Positions 21,934 to 33,639 of a stretch of 64,000 bases of DNA are shown one piece after another; the stretch's first letter is position 1, and each line of letters starts with the position of its first letter. The notes under the pieces are model-generated. The model ran no database searches, was not told the DNA's origin, and was given only the letters and a program-made list of their open reading frames with translations. The position numbers and the translations under genes were made by a program. Source of the stretch: Diaporthe sp. PMI_573 (Eukaryota > Ascomycota > Sordariomycetes > Diaporthales > Diaporthaceae); assembly GCA_021399435.1 (NCBI GenBank), contig JAJTUP010000029.1, forward strand, positions 248,001 to 312,000, read 5' to 3'.

Positions 21934-23558
21934 GTCGCGGATGTGTGTGCTTCTTGTCGACACCCACGTGGTGAATGAAAAGAGTCAACAAGTCAACAAG
22001 TCAACGAAAGAAGAACAGGAAGTCGAGACCAAAGAAACTGAGCAAGGGCCAAGAAAAAGTGGGCGAGACACGCTCCTATTATCTACAATCGACGCGCGTG
22101 GGGGAATGTCCCACGGCCAGGCGCCACCCGCCCCTTCACTGCTGAGAATCCGCCCGCATAAACCCACATCCATGTAGCCCCGGCATCGTATCTGCAACGG
22201 TGTCCTACAATTTGCGCGGTTAACACGAGTTGCTGGCCGTGGGATGGGATACCCTCTGGGAAAGGTATCCACGCGTGTTTGGGGCCCCATCATTGCCAGT
22301 CAGGTTGCCCCCACCACAGAACTTGGGGAAAATACGGAGAACCCGGGGCCAGTAGGGATAGGCCCGTTTGCCCCATAAAGCTATAATCTTGGAGAGTCGC
22401 ATCCTGGGCTGTCTAAGCTCGGACAGCGCCGCTTGAGCCGCAGGTGTGCCGAGGCGCCGCATTCTGGGTGCGTCTGGCACACGCTAGACAAATGTGTACC
22501 TACGCGGCGAAAAGCTCCCTCCTTCAATATCCGACACCGTCGTCGGCTGCAGCTGGCTCATAAGTGACTCTGTATCTGCCGGAACGCTGTGGTGAAAAGC
22601 AGTGGACTGGATGCCTCACCGACGACCTACGCCAAAGTCCCTCATGACTTGGGCACCGAACCCAGGGGAGGGAATTGTCAGGGGAGGCCAGCTGACAGGG
22701 ACAGCCCCATCATCATTGTGGAGGCCAGTACCACCATCCCCAGGCCTATCATATTTAGGCATTGATTCCCGTCGCTCTGGTTCTCAAAACGGAGCGAATC
22801 AGCGAGGCCCATGTCGGGTATGACAAGACCAGGCACCATCAGCTGGCTGTAAGGCAAGGCGGTCCTTTGCAGCGGGACAGGGACCATGAGTTAGACTAAG
22901 CAAGCCGGGCCGACTCCATGGTTTCGGAGATGCTCTTGTTACCTCACGGCCGGAGACATGGAGCGACACACGTCAATGTCAGGATGCGACGGCTCTTTTC
23001 GAGCTGAGACCCATTGTGATGTCCTGCAAAGCGCTGAGGCGATCTTGCAGGTGAATCTGAAAATCTGGCTGACTTGCATGTTTGCATACGTGGGCTACGC
23101 CATTGGCTGGTACTGTGGGACGAGGGATGCCCAGACGCTGATAGACCTCGGTTGACTCGGCCCCACAACAAGATAAGCAACGCGCTCAGTGGCTGCGAGT
23201 CTACCAACTGCCCTTTCTTGTGCAACCCATCTTTCACGTTGAACAAGCTTGGATGAAGGATAGGATGCAGACTGTTCGAGATGGAAAAATTACGCAAAAT
23301 GCAACACGAATCTGTGCTACGCGTTTAGCCTCGGCACAGCAATAAGCCGCACGTCCGCCCGTGTCCCCACCGTAGTACAGAATTTCCGGTTGAGCCGGAC
23401 GATGACGGGTGCTACATTCTATGCCTCTGTTCTCACAAGGACGTACTCCCTTGCGAGATACGCCATGGAATCTAAGGAATAGGGGTGGGGGCGCCAAAGG
23501 GGGACAAAAGAAAAGATTTTCTCCACTACAGGAACATCAGGAAACATCCAAAAAGTGA
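21934..23558. promoter_or_regulatory. Promoter region of the sugar transporter; otherwise empty
   Basis: The 1.6 kb upstream of the transporter has no convincing gene. The dyad GTGGGGGAATGTCCCAC at 22098-22114 matches the CreA/Mig1 core (SYGGRG) on both strands, which would fit carbon-catabolite repression of a sugar permease (inference). A short direct repeat of AACAAGTC lies near 21988-22010. Confidence 0.4.
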
Positions 23559-23629
23559 TACTACGACGGGGAGTCGAACCCCGAGCTCAACCTTGGAAGG
23601 GTTGAATGTTACCGCTACACCATCGCAGT
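23559..23629 (-). tRNA. tRNA-Gly (anticodon UCC)
   Basis: 71 nt without intron. The 7-bp acceptor stem ACTGCGA/TCGTAGT contains one G-U pair. The D-arm has the A box GTGTAGCGGTAACA, the anticodon stem CAACC/GGTTG holds loop CTTCCAA with anticodon TCC at 23597-23595, and the T-arm CGGGG/CCCCG has loop TTCGACT. The discriminator base is A. T runs, usable as Pol III terminators, lie downstream on the minus strand (about 23509-23518). Confidence 0.93.
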
Positions 23630-24117
23630 TGGTTAAAATTTGAAGCAAAATGGAGCACTCATCACCGGATTCCATCCACGCCAAAGAGCAGTCCGCGCGT
23701 GAGCGGTAAGGAAATGTGGAGGCCCGTCTGAGATTAGTCTCACAATTCTCTGCTCTTCAAACGGGTTCTTTCAACAGCAGTATTCAGAGGAGCTTCAAAT
23801 GGCCCCCCGTGCATGGCTCCTTATGGTCGTTTCAAGTCGAGAGTATTACATCAATATTTAGACAACCCTTTGACTGACTGGCCTATGGAGGTCACAATGT
23901 ATTCTCAACAATTGAGGTCTTCAATTTTCCATCAAAACGTCTTTATATGAAAATGAGTCTCGGTTGCTATTTAGGCCGCCTGGCTATCTTTCCATCAAGA
24001 AACATGCAACAGCCATGTGTACTCCGAGCTTGCCATGCCATCTGCCAATGCCGTACTTTGCAGTCACTGAGAAAGTACAAGAGACTTCATTTTCTCGAAG
24101 AGGCTCTTCCGACGGTG
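23630..24117. other. Intergenic region
   Basis: Between the tRNA and the 3' end of a minus-strand unknown gene. Nothing recognised. Confidence 0.4.
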
Positions 24118-24943
24118 TCAAGCGCTGCTCTGTAGCGCTATGGAGGGTTTGCTGCTGCCAGAGCGCCGGTCGTTGTAGACAGCCCACGCCTCAGAAAGAA
24201 GCTCCTTGTCCTGGCCCTCCAAAAGATCGCGGTCCATCTTCTCAAGGAAACGACCAAGGCCACCAAGGCCTTCAGTCCACTTCTGCGCTCGGATCTTGAG
24301 ACCCACCGCAATCGATCCACCCTTCCGCCCCAGGATTTCCGCGTCGCGGTCGAGCCCAAAGGCTCGGAGAGTGTTCATGGCGTGAATGCTGTCGACCACG
24401 TTCAAGTGGGGCCGAATCATGCAGCGGCCACTCTGCTCGCCGTGGGAATTATTGCAGCTATAGCTTCCATGCTGCATCTCTTGACGCATGCAGCGGATGA
24501 CGTGCTTGAGGCCTCGCTCGGTGACTAGCCACATATTGTCGGGTAGGACAATCATGTCGTCGGACTTAGTTGAGGTCGCGTAGCAGTCTTCGACGATCTT
24601 GGGAATGTCTGGTTTGTCTTGGTTAGATTATGTTGGATCAAAACGAGGCCAGTTTAGTTTGAGAAGCCCAATGTGCAGACGTTGAGCCATTGGAGATGTG
24701 ATACGTACAGTGACGTAGCAAAGCTACGTTGACCTTCTCCTGCAGAATGAGAGGGCTTCCCAGACTACCATATGCAATCGCCACACGGTCTTCGCTCTCC
24801 AAGATGGCCTGACGAGCACTGAAATCGAGACCCTCGACTTGGCCTCGAAGACCAGAAGTCTTGTGCTCCTGCAGTGGTGGAAGGGAGGCAGGGTCGGCAG
24901 GCTTCGCAGTCTTGGCCGCCTTCATTGCCTTGGAGGCATCCAT
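24118..24943 (-). CDS. Uncharacterised fungal protein (241 aa)
   Basis: Two exons, 24943-24709 and 24608-24118, with a GTACGT donor and the junction reading RHYIPKIVEDC. I do not recognise a domain. The N-terminus is Lys/Ala-rich (ASKAMKAAKTAKPADPASLPP region), followed by mixed alpha/beta sequence with several cysteines (HGSYSCNNSHGEQSGRCMI) and a helical C-terminal half. No signal peptide or membrane segment. The ATG at 24943 is chosen because the longer reading frame upstream looks like 5' UTR. Intron, codon use and frame conservation make it a real gene; function unknown. Confidence 0.7.
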
Positions 24944-25968
24944 GCGGGCCTGCGTGTGGGCTGGGAACTTGATCTCACACGTTGTGATGGTTTGGTTGGT
25001 GTGACGATGGTAAAATAGTAGATGACGATAGATCAACTATGGTCAGAAGGAATGAATCTGTTGGCGAGCCTGGCTGATGTTGATGGTAGTGTAATTAGAG
25101 GAAGATGTCGAGATTTGGAAGGGCGTTTTGGGTTTAAGTACTGCATGACGATTCAGTGTCGTGATTTCACTTCAGAAACGCGAGTAGATATGTGAATAGT
25201 TGGTGGGGAGTTTTGGCATTGTTTAAGGTAGATACTTTAGTAGATAATGAACCCTTGCAACATTAGGGCGGCACTGTCTTGAATCGAATGCTAAGTGTAA
25301 CTGAAATGTTACATTCCTCGAAGAAGCCCTGTCATAGAGTATGCGGGCGTCTATGGTCGTCCATTAGCGATGTGAATCAGAGACAGCATCACAACACAGA
25401 TCGTCACTTCAAGGGTAGACGCCCTATTTATGCACCTTGTGTTCCTCCTGATTCTCAATATTGATTGAATACCGTCTCGCAAACTTTGGTTAGTGAGCAA
25501 ATCTCACATATATTATGTGGAAGCCGACATGGCTGATCGGATTGAACATGATACATGTCACCACTAACTCGGAGTGATGCCCAAGTTTGATAATTCAATA
25601 AACTTTGGCTGCTAGCATGTCCTTTCCTCTAGAATGGTATGATTATGTGTAACCTCGAAAGATGTTGTACAGATTTTATCCAAACACACTCCTGCACATC
25701 TTTTGCTGACCTCGGACTATCTCAACATTTGCGCATCTGTGTGTTGTCAATCCGTACACTGTCTGAACAGTTTTGGCGCTCCTAGTGTGGACGAGTGGCC
25801 CAGGCAAATCCATGTCTTGATGATTTGTCAAACCGACCCTCACCCTGGGACCTATTATTTCGTCTCTTAGACCCCAGGGTGGCTTTGAATACCATGGCAA
25901 GCTCCGACTGGTCCTCCTTGCGGAACGGTTTAGGAAGAGCGAGCACATTCTTCGGTTCCACTCCTCAA
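24944..25968. other. Intergenic region
   Basis: 5' flank of the 241-aa protein gene and 3' flank of the next minus-strand gene. AT-rich; nothing recognised. Confidence 0.4.
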
Positions 25969-26400
25969 CTACTTCTTGAGATGAGGAAAGTGCCTCAGAA
26001 CACAAGGGAGCTGGTCGTCAGCCATCCCTGAGAACATCAACCGAGCCGAAGGAACTTTGTCCTTGGTGTAGTTCACCAAATCCTCAAATGCCGGGGTCAA
26101 TGGGATATCTGATCGAAGCCCGAACCCGAGCAGGACCCCGTCCCACGTTTTGCCTGATCCACTTTCAGCCGGCGGGCCATTTCGGATGAGCTCGTAAATG
26201 TCCTCCGAAACCTTGCCTTCGGAAGTTGGTGTGAAAAGCTCGGTCTTGTAGTAAAGTCCCTGGACCTTGTCGAGTTGAGCAAAAGCTTCCCCAAGGGCGG
26301 CGATTATTTCGTCGGTCGCTGGGCCAGCGAGCTCAGGTCGATGCTCGTTTGTCCAGTTAAAGTCAAGTCCAACTACTAAAACAGATGTTTTCAAAGCCAT
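25969..26400 (-). CDS. Uncharacterised small protein (143 aa)
   Basis: Single exon. The beginning (ALKTSVLVVGLDFNW) looks like the first beta strand and loop of a Rossmann-like fold; later segments (TWDGVLLGFGLRSDIPLT and VPSARLMFSG) read as further strands. No catalytic motif is recognised and there is no signal peptide. Composition and uninterrupted length support a real gene of unknown function. Confidence 0.6.
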   Translation of the reverse strand: MALKTSVLVVGLDFNWTNEHRPELAGPATDEIIAALGEAFAQLDKVQGLYYKTELFTPTSEGKVSEDIYELIRNGPPAESGSGKTWDGVLLGFGLRSDIPLTPAFEDLVNYTKDKVPSARLMFSGMADDQLPCVLRHFPHLKK

Positions 26401-27383
26401 CGTATGCCCAAAGAAAGCTGGTGATCCAGCCGTGCTCGTGTAGATATCGTGTTGTTTGCAAAGCTCGATAATTCGTAAGGGCTGATTTCAGTTCAGTTGT
26501 GTGATGGCCATCAAGAGTCACGGCTGTAAGGGCAGGCGTTGAGGTCTTTTATGAGCCCTTGCCAATATTTATCCGGGTCTTAGTCTCGGAGACGGCCTGA
26601 TTCCACTCACCATAACGCCTTGGTTTGTCATCTGTATTCTGGGCACTGCTTTCTCGCCCTTGATTTTCATCCGAGGACCGACATCTTGGCGTTATTGATG
26701 CTGTCTTCCCTGATGATATCTACCCAGCACTGGTGGAAAAGAAATGTCTCCACCTAGGCCGTTCAATAGACACTTTAGTACAACACAAAATTCCCTAATC
26801 TATTGCCATTTTGGACTGTTTGATTCTTTCCTGTTCGTGATCAAGTCTCCTGCGGCTGGGCATTCGGACATGGAATTTGGCCACGGGCCTCGGAGCAGCA
26901 AAGTTCGGCCACGGACCTAACCAGCCAAGCTCGGGCTGTCGGCCGAGCAGTCCGAGGGTACGCCTGGGTTCATAGATGTAGCCTCACCTTTCAACACAAG
27001 GAGCCAGACTGTAACGGAATTGGACCAGATGTTGGTTGCAGAAATGATCAATGAAGTTTGAATTCGCCTGGCCAACTTGACCATCACCAAGGTCCCGGAA
27101 ATTGAAGACTGGATTAGAACCTACCCACGCCGGCCGAGCGTAGTCTAATCCAATTCTTGGATTGGAGGTGGAAAGAATGACATTTCAATAATAGACGACT
27201 GCATACATGATTATTTGTAAATCTTGAATCCAGACCCTCGTAATGGACTATCCACAGTATGGAATGAGAATTAGACATTAAAAAGTCGTGGATACTAATA
27301 TCCGCGACATAAGTCAAATAGCGCCCCATAAACCTGACCCAAAGAAAGCAACAGAACTTCTAGTCCAAGACCCTGTCATCTGT
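26401..27383. other. Intergenic region
   Basis: No convincing gene. The motif CTCGG/GGCCGAG recurs between 26880 and 27140, without clear structure. Confidence 0.4.
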
Positions 27384-28395
27384 TTACAGCATAACTGTGA
27401 AGAAGAATGAGAGCACAACAATCATAGCACCAGCCAATATTCCAACGCTTCTCTCAGACGCATCAGACTGCACGAAGGTTGGCCGAGCGGGCACAGGTGC
27501 CGCCGAGCTCTCGGGCGCCGGTATTCCCGTCGGTGCTGAACCAGACGTAGGGGCCGGAATAGGGGCGGCCGGAATAGGGGCGGCCGGAGGAGGAACAGCC
27601 GGAGGAGGAACTGCCGGAGGATGAACAGCCGGAGGAGGAACAGCCGGAGGGGGAACAGCCGGAGGGGGAACAGCCGGAGGGGGAACAGCCGGAGGAGGAA
27701 CAGCCGGAGGATGAACAGCCGGAGGAGGAACAACTGGCGGGGGAACAACCGGAGGGGGAACAACCGGAGGGGGAACAACTGGCGGGGGAGCAACTGGCGG
27801 AGGAGCAACTGGCGGAGGAGCAACTGGCGGAGGAGCAACTGGCGGAGGTATGACCGGGGGAGGGTTGACTGGAACAGGGGCGGGACTCTCCGGGACCACA
27901 GTGGGATACGGCGGCGTCGGCTGGACCTCGGGTGGGGGAGCCGGTGTCGGTAGAGGTTGCACGGGCTGTCAGTGTGGTTGCGTGTGTTAGCTACACTTCG
28001 TCATGGCATCAGGCATAGACATGGACGGCAACGATGTGACTGAGAGCAACATCTTTCATTCCTGAAGGCGATGAGAAAATTCTTACCGTCGTGATAGTGC
28101 AAGGGCAGTTTGTGATGGTGAGCATAGTCGGCCCTGTGGCGGTGTACGATTGGTGGTTGACAACGATCACCGTCGGCTCGGGGCACCAAATGGTGTATGA
28201 CTTGACTACAACGACGGTCGCATTGTGGTACCCATGCTTTGGAGGCAATGTTGTGTTGGTGGGAGGAGGACGGATAGGAATGGGTGTTCTGAAAATGGGC
28301 GGCTCAACAGGGGTGCTGTTGACGTGGGCCGTACTGTTCTGAGCCGCCGTCAGGCCCACAGCCCCAAGCACCAGGAAAGACTTGAGTAACTGCAT
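27384..28395 (-). CDS. Proline-rich GPI-anchored cell-wall protein
   Basis: Two exons, 28395-28087 and 27965-27384; 296 aa. Signal peptide MQLLKSFLVLGAVGLTAAQ, then an N-terminal domain with N-glycosylation sites and the wall-protein signature TITNCPCTITTV. Next comes a low-complexity stalk of about 20 PPPV/PPAV-type units (residues about 135-235), a Ser/Ala/Pro spacer, and a hydrophobic C-terminus VGILAGAMIVVLSFFFTVML typical of a GPI-attachment signal. Expected at the plasma membrane or wall, O- and N-glycosylated. The stalk repeats look unstable and may vary in number between strains. Confidence 0.82.
27540..27860 (-). repeat. Tandem GC-rich minisatellite encoding the PPxV stalk
   Basis: 15-bp units (GGAGGAGGAACAGCC and variants) in about 20 copies, inside the coding region of the GPI protein. 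Two sub-families, AACAGCC and AACAACC/GCAACTGG, lie in blocks, showing repeated local duplication. Confidence 0.85.
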
Positions 28396-29286
28396 GATGT
28401 CTCTCTGCAATAAAAACCAGAGTCTTGTCGGAGATAAAGCACCTTGATAGGAAAATTCCAAGGTGAGGCAGAGGCTTGAGTGAACGAGATGAAGTGGCTG
28501 ACAAGGAGATGATCGTAGCCATTTTTATAGAACATTAATTATATTCATTTTGGTGAGCTCAAAATCACGCATGCGCGACTACTGCGAACACAATCACGAC
28601 GGAAACAGCGTGGTTCCCCCACAATGTCTTAGATTTTGAGACAACTATGCTCGGGCCCTCCCGCATTCCAGTATGTCCCCGCGTGTACCTGATGATATAT
28701 ACATCCAACATGACCAATCTGAAGCTAGCGCGGGTTCTCGAATCACTGTGTATACTGTGGAGACGAGGCTGGGGATCGGCAACGGCCTTGCTGACTTTCG
28801 TCTAGACAGCAAGTCTGATGTCCGTTTGCGTTCGATGCGTCTCCATTTATGTGGTCTCGTTTTTAATCCGTGTACGTACGCTTCTTAAGCAATGTGTAGG
28901 CGGTTGCTTCATACAGTGGTAAACGCTTAGACCTCTGTATTTATACCGCATTCAGAGCAAAGTAAAGTCCTTGAACTACATATGTTAGATGGGCATAAAC
29001 ACGAGAAATACCTCCAGTGGAGTTTATGGGTCACAAGGTCACAAGTTTGTCAAAGCAATTGTCTATTTCTGTGCTAAGCTAAGAACGCCATCCCTCGAAA
29101 TCATTGCTCCCAGCAGACGTTTCCCTGTTCGGCTATACAGCAATTGATCTGTATGCCAAGAGACGTGCACAGGCGTCTTTGCTCTCTACCTGTAGCCCGT
29201 AGTCCTATTCCACTAGCCAGAAAGCAGCTTGCGCTGCTGCTCGGGTCCATTTCCCATCACATGAAAATCTACTGGCACTTACCTCT
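28396..29286. other. Intergenic region
   Basis: Promoter of the GPI protein gene and 3' flank of the Nudix gene. No gene recognised. Confidence 0.4.
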
Positions 29287-29865
29287 TCACTTTGTTGAGG
29301 CACCAGCCATGGCCTCGAGAACAGACTTCAGCTCTGGCCATGCCTGCCCGAATGAAGGGTGCAATGGTAGCGTTTCCACGTCCTGAATCGCAACCCATTT
29401 CACCTCCAGAGACTCGGTGTCCTCTTTTGGAATGGTTGGCTCGAACGGCTTGACCACCTCGGCAGTCACAGTAGTGTACTTCCAGGCTCCGTGGTCAAGG
29501 AACGCCTTCTCACTCAAGATTACGATTGTGGGGTCGAGCCCATCGGCACAGTCTTGCGGAAGACCTGCCTCCTCGGCTGCCTCACGAAGCGCGCCCTGGG
29601 CTGGGTTCTCGCCTTCGTCCAGGGCACCTCCCGGGAGCCCCCACGTACCTCCCGCGGTGGTAGTGTAAGATCGATGCTGCAGGATCACCTGTGTGACTGG
29701 GCGATTCGGCTTGGTCTCATCTCGACGAACGAGAAGCATGCCAGCCGCACCACCGAGCCCGAAATGACGTCCCTTGCATGTCTGGCAGTCCACCATCCGT
29801 TCCCACGGACTTTTGGGCTCCGGCAACTTCTTCTCACCTTCCTGTTCCTCCTGGTCTGACGACAT
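29287..29865 (-). CDS. Nudix hydrolase
   Basis: Single exon, 192 aa. The Nudix box GX5EX7REUXEEXGU is complete (GALDEGE, then REAAEEAGL), following the strand TWGLPGG. A short N-terminal part has [10 protein letters not shown], which may bind metal. Nudix enzymes cleave nucleoside diphosphates linked to another moiety; the substrate is open. Family features suggest an ADP-ribose/NUDT-like or bacterial-type hydrolase. Cytosolic, no targeting signal. Confidence 0.9.
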   Translation of the reverse strand: MSSDQEEQEGEKKLPEPKSPWERMVDCQTCKGRHFGLGGAAGMLLVRRDETKPNRPVTQVILQHRSYTTTAGGTWGLPGGALDEGENPAQGALREAAEEAGLPQDCADGLDPTIVILSEKAFLDHGAWKYTTVTAEVVKPFEPTIPKEDTESLEVKWVAIQDVETLPLHPSFGQAWPELKSVLEAMAGASTK

Positions 29866-31157
29866 TGTTTGGTTGTGACTTGGTTCTTCTTGTTCAGAAT
29901 TGACTTAGCTTACCCTGAGTTGAAGAGATTGATGATCTGGAATGTGTGTTTTGGCGTTTGGTGAGAAGAGACTAGAGCGACAAGACGATCGAGCTGGTAG
30001 GTTTATATACTTCACCGCCAGCGTCGAATTGTCTATCAGCTTTGAAGTTCTGTACAGTTTAATACAATAGCATTGTTCTCCCGTCGACGAGTGATGGACA
30101 AAGAATTAAAACAATGCTATTGTATTCCCCTACGCAGACTCTGACAACGAGTTTGTCACTCGAAGAGTCTCCAACATTGAAGCTTGCAATCTACTTTGAT
30201 CTGGTCTTGGTAATGTACGCAATGGTCTTGTCTGCTTGAGCGGCCGAGGTTCGTCCGGAAACATGCCATCAAGAACTACGTCGCCAAATCATCCACTGCG
30301 ATGAATTCAATGCGTATGACCTGTCACACTATTCACCAAAGTAATCTGAAGTGCATAGTTATGTCCCTAAATCCTCATACGGCTACACTGGCTACTAGTA
30401 GTGCAAAGCAACACGGAGAGGAGAGATCAATCGCAAAAGCTTAAGATGCTATGTGATATGTGAGCAGGACCCACAATCATTCATTTGCTTACTGCTTTCC
30501 TTTTAAAATTCCCGGAATTCTGTTTGGCTATAAAAGCTTCCTGGGAGCACGCAACTAATTCTGTCAATTCCCATGGACAAGATTTCCAGCTTACACCCAT
30601 CGCGGAAATTTTCAGGGGTTTGAGCTAGTATTAATGCTTTGTCTCAAATCTTCGTCCTTCTACATCGTCTTGTTTACAAGCGTTTAGTGAACAAACCTGC
30701 GAACTATCCATGCGCCCCCGCGCGCAAATAAATTTATGGCCGACGAACTGCCGAGCAATAAGCCTCTCGAGCCTTGGCAATGGGGCCACGTGAGTCGACA
30801 TGGTTTGTAAATCCACATAACCTATGGAGATTGATAAAATCCCCACTTGACTATGTGATTCCTAGCGTAGCGTTCCGTTCGTTGGCGCTAGAGGAAACGG
30901 GGAAAATGTCGTCAGACCGTTGCGCAGCTAGTTCTCCCTGATTCCAGCGCGGAGAAATATGCGGAGATGTGGGCAAGTTTCGGTGGGGACGGATGCTCCC
31001 CACCAGAGTGTTGGCCATGCTGGGGATCGGATATAAGCAACATATGTCAGGCTATATCTAAGGCTAAAGGCTTTTCTAAAAATTTGCAAGGCGCATGCAC
31101 TGCACCCTCTGACAATTGCTTGTGTGCTCTGGTGCTGGTGAGCACTTGTCGTTCAAG
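29866..31157. other. Intergenic region with a perfect inverted repeat
   Basis: Divergent promoters of the Nudix and sulfatase genes. Contains the 17-bp inverted repeat at 30061-30126 and a good TATA box (TATAAAAG, 30529-30536) with no recognisable gene behind it; the next ATG (about 30573) opens only a very short frame. Confidence 0.45.
30061..30126. repeat. Perfect 17-bp inverted repeat with 32-nt spacer
   Basis: Arm 1 (30061-30077, AATACAATAGCATTGTT) and arm 2 (30110-30126) are exactly complementary. It lies about 200 bp upstream of the Nudix start. It could be a small MITE-like relic, a cruciform or an RNA hairpin. Confidence 0.85.
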
Positions 31158-33017
31158 ATGGTCGCCCTCACGTCAATGCCGAACATCATCTTTATGATGG
31201 CCGATGACCATGCTGTGAGTGACAGTTCAGGAAATTGAACCCTTTCTTGTCCATGAGATGGCAACCGGGGCTGACTTGTATGAACACAGGCCAAATCAAT
31301 ATCGGCTTACGGGGCTGGCATCAACCTCACCCCCAACATCGATCGCATTGCGAACGAGGGGGCTCGTTTCGACCATTGCTATGTCACCAACTCAATCTGC
31401 ACGCCCAGTCGTGCTGCCATAGTGACTGGCATGCACAGCCACGCCAATGGAGTCTTCACCCTGGACGATACGCTGAATAACAAGATGCCCAACGTGGCAA
31501 AGTCTATGCGTATGGGTGGCTACCAGACAGCGATCATCGGGAAGTGGCATCTCGGTGAAGGCGAGGATCATCAACCTACGGGCTTCGACTACTACTCTGT
31601 AGTCCCGGGCCAAGGAAACTACTGGGACCCTATCTTCATTGACAATGGAAATGAGACTCAGTACGAAGGCTATGCTGTCGACATTGTGACAGACAAGGCC
31701 ATTGAATGGCTCGAGCAGAGGAACGAATCACAGCCGTTCGTACCCAACACCACTTCTCCAATTGCGTTTCGCGGCTGACATGATCCAGCTTCTTCCTCAT
31801 GTATCACCAAAAGGCTCCCCACAGGAGCTGGGAGTGGCACCCAAGATATGCGGATTACTACACGGATCCTATTCAGCTGCCGGACACATTCACAGACGAC
31901 TACAAGAACCGGGCCAACGCCGCGTCGGCGACAGAGATGCGGGTTGCTGATGATATGACATACTTCGACCTGGGCCTTGTCCAACCCCAGGGCGGCCACG
32001 AGGTTGGAGAACTCTTCTATCCTGGCGTGTCGACCGAGCGAAAAGTTCCGAACCCGAGCAACACCACGGCGCTGCAAGCGCTCCGCCTCACTGATTCGAG
32101 CACGGGCGAGGTCTTCAAATTCGAGAACCAAACTGCACTAGCCAACTTCAAGTTTCAGAGGTACATGCAACGGTACCTGCGCGTTGTTCAATCTGTCGAC
32201 GATAATGTCGGGCGCATGCTGGATTGGCTCGACGAGAAGGGCCTTACAAATAACACTTTGGTCATGTACACTTCGGTATGTTTCGGATACCCTATGGTAA
32301 TCTTGGTTGGGTTACTGATTCATTTTCTCAGGACCAAGGAATGTTCCTCGGTGACCACGGTTGGTTTGACAAGCGCTTTATTTATGAAGAATCCTTCCAA
32401 ATGCCTTTGGTCGCACGCTATCCTCCGGAGATCGAGGCAGGCAGTGTCATCAAGGATATTGTACAAAACGTTGACTTTGCCGCAACAATGCTGGATATCG
32501 CGGGACTGCAGGTGCCAAGCTACATGCAGGGCAAGTCGTTCCGGAAGGTTCTCCAAGGAGAAACGCCCGAGGACTGGGACCAGCTGGCATACCACAGATA
32601 CTGGATGCACCGAGACCCGATTCACAACGCATATGCGCACTACGGCGTGAGAGATGCACGGTACAAACTGATCTACTGGTATGTGCCGGGCTTTCCGAAC
32701 ACACTGTTCTACCCACCCGACTGACCATTGAACGCAGGTATAACGAAGGCTTTGGCCTTCCAGGCACGTCCCTTGGAGGCGAAGAAAAGCAGTGGGAGCT
32801 TTTCGATACCCAGGAGGATCCCTTCGAGCTCTTCAACGTCTTCAATGAGCCTGAGTATGCGAGCGTCGTGACGGAGATGACGAGGAAGCTGGAGAGAAAG
32901 ATGACGGACATTGGTGACGAGTGGGTGCACGATCCTGACCCTGCAGTCGCTTCCAATTCCACGGTCACTCCCTCCTCGGAGATGAGGCGTGCCAAGCTCA
33001 GTGCCGTTAATCACTGA
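31158..33017 (+). CDS. Sulfatase (arylsulfatase superfamily, N-acetylglucosamine-6-sulfatase-like)
   Basis: Five exons: 31158-31214, 31290-31735, 31789-32275, 32332-32678, 32738-33017; 538 aa. Donors GTTCGT (31736) and GTATGT (32679) are needed to keep PFFLMYHQKAPH and LIYWYNEGFGL in frame. It has the metal site MPNIIFMMADDHA, the formylglycine signature C56-TPSR in SICTPSRAAIVTG, GYQTAIIGKWHLG, DQGMFLGDHGW, and a long C-terminal part as in bacterial-type glycan sulfatases. There is no signal peptide, so unlike lysosomal or secreted sulfatases it would be cytosolic, as fungal aryl and choline sulfatases are. Cys56 needs conversion to formylglycine. Substrate unknown. Confidence 0.9.
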
Positions 33018-33639
33018 GCACCATGCTCACTAATCGAATCTTGTGGCCTGGGTGTGGTACCTGAGCTGTATGAAGTATAACACCTCTGATGTCGATCTAT
33101 GTACATACATTTTGAATCTTTAGGGGCCATAGTCAGCGGTCAACGCACTGATATGGTGCCTACTAGCTCTCAAGATGCCATGCAGATCAGCAGACATGAA
33201 TGTATAGACCTTAATGATACTTTTCGAGCCGTGATGATCTTTCTTTCCTAGACGATTCTGCTCAGTATACATATAGAAAACAGTCACGGATTTTTCATCT
33301 CGGATAAAGCCCTTACGCAACAGCCGGGTTGTAAGCTGCTCAATCGTAGGGCTGTTCTCCACTGTCAGAGAGTCAAATATGGCCAGTAGATGTTGTCCTA
33401 GGAACAAGGTAACCTGTTACTAATATGCAAAAGCCGACTTGACAAATCACCAGCGAGTAAAATAGAACGTTTGAGTTGGGTTGACCAGAGTGTGTATTGG
33501 TTGCGCTGTACCCAGACCGTAACTCAGCCCCAGCAATTGTGCCTTTCGCTCCGCTCAAGCATGTGAGACCACCTCAGGCCTTCCACAACATCATTCCAAA
33601 TCCTGTCTCTCTGGAGTAGATTGGATCTAGTTCCCATGC
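33018..33639. other. Intergenic region
   Basis: 3' flanks of the convergent sulfatase and small secreted protein genes. Nothing recognised. Confidence 0.4.

Noticed and set aside
27475..27495. TGGCCGAGCGG-like string resembling the A box of tRNA-Leu/Ser
   Set aside because: It lies inside the coding region of the GPI protein; there is no matching T-arm or cloverleaf downstream on either strand.
27600..27860. Regular repeats that could suggest a CRISPR-like array
   Set aside because: Repeats are 15 bp, contiguous without spacers and in coding frame; the host is a eukaryote.
30529..30640. Good TATA box suggesting a gene downstream
   Set aside because: Only a very short frame follows within 150 bp and there is no homology; kept as a note in the intergenic entry.
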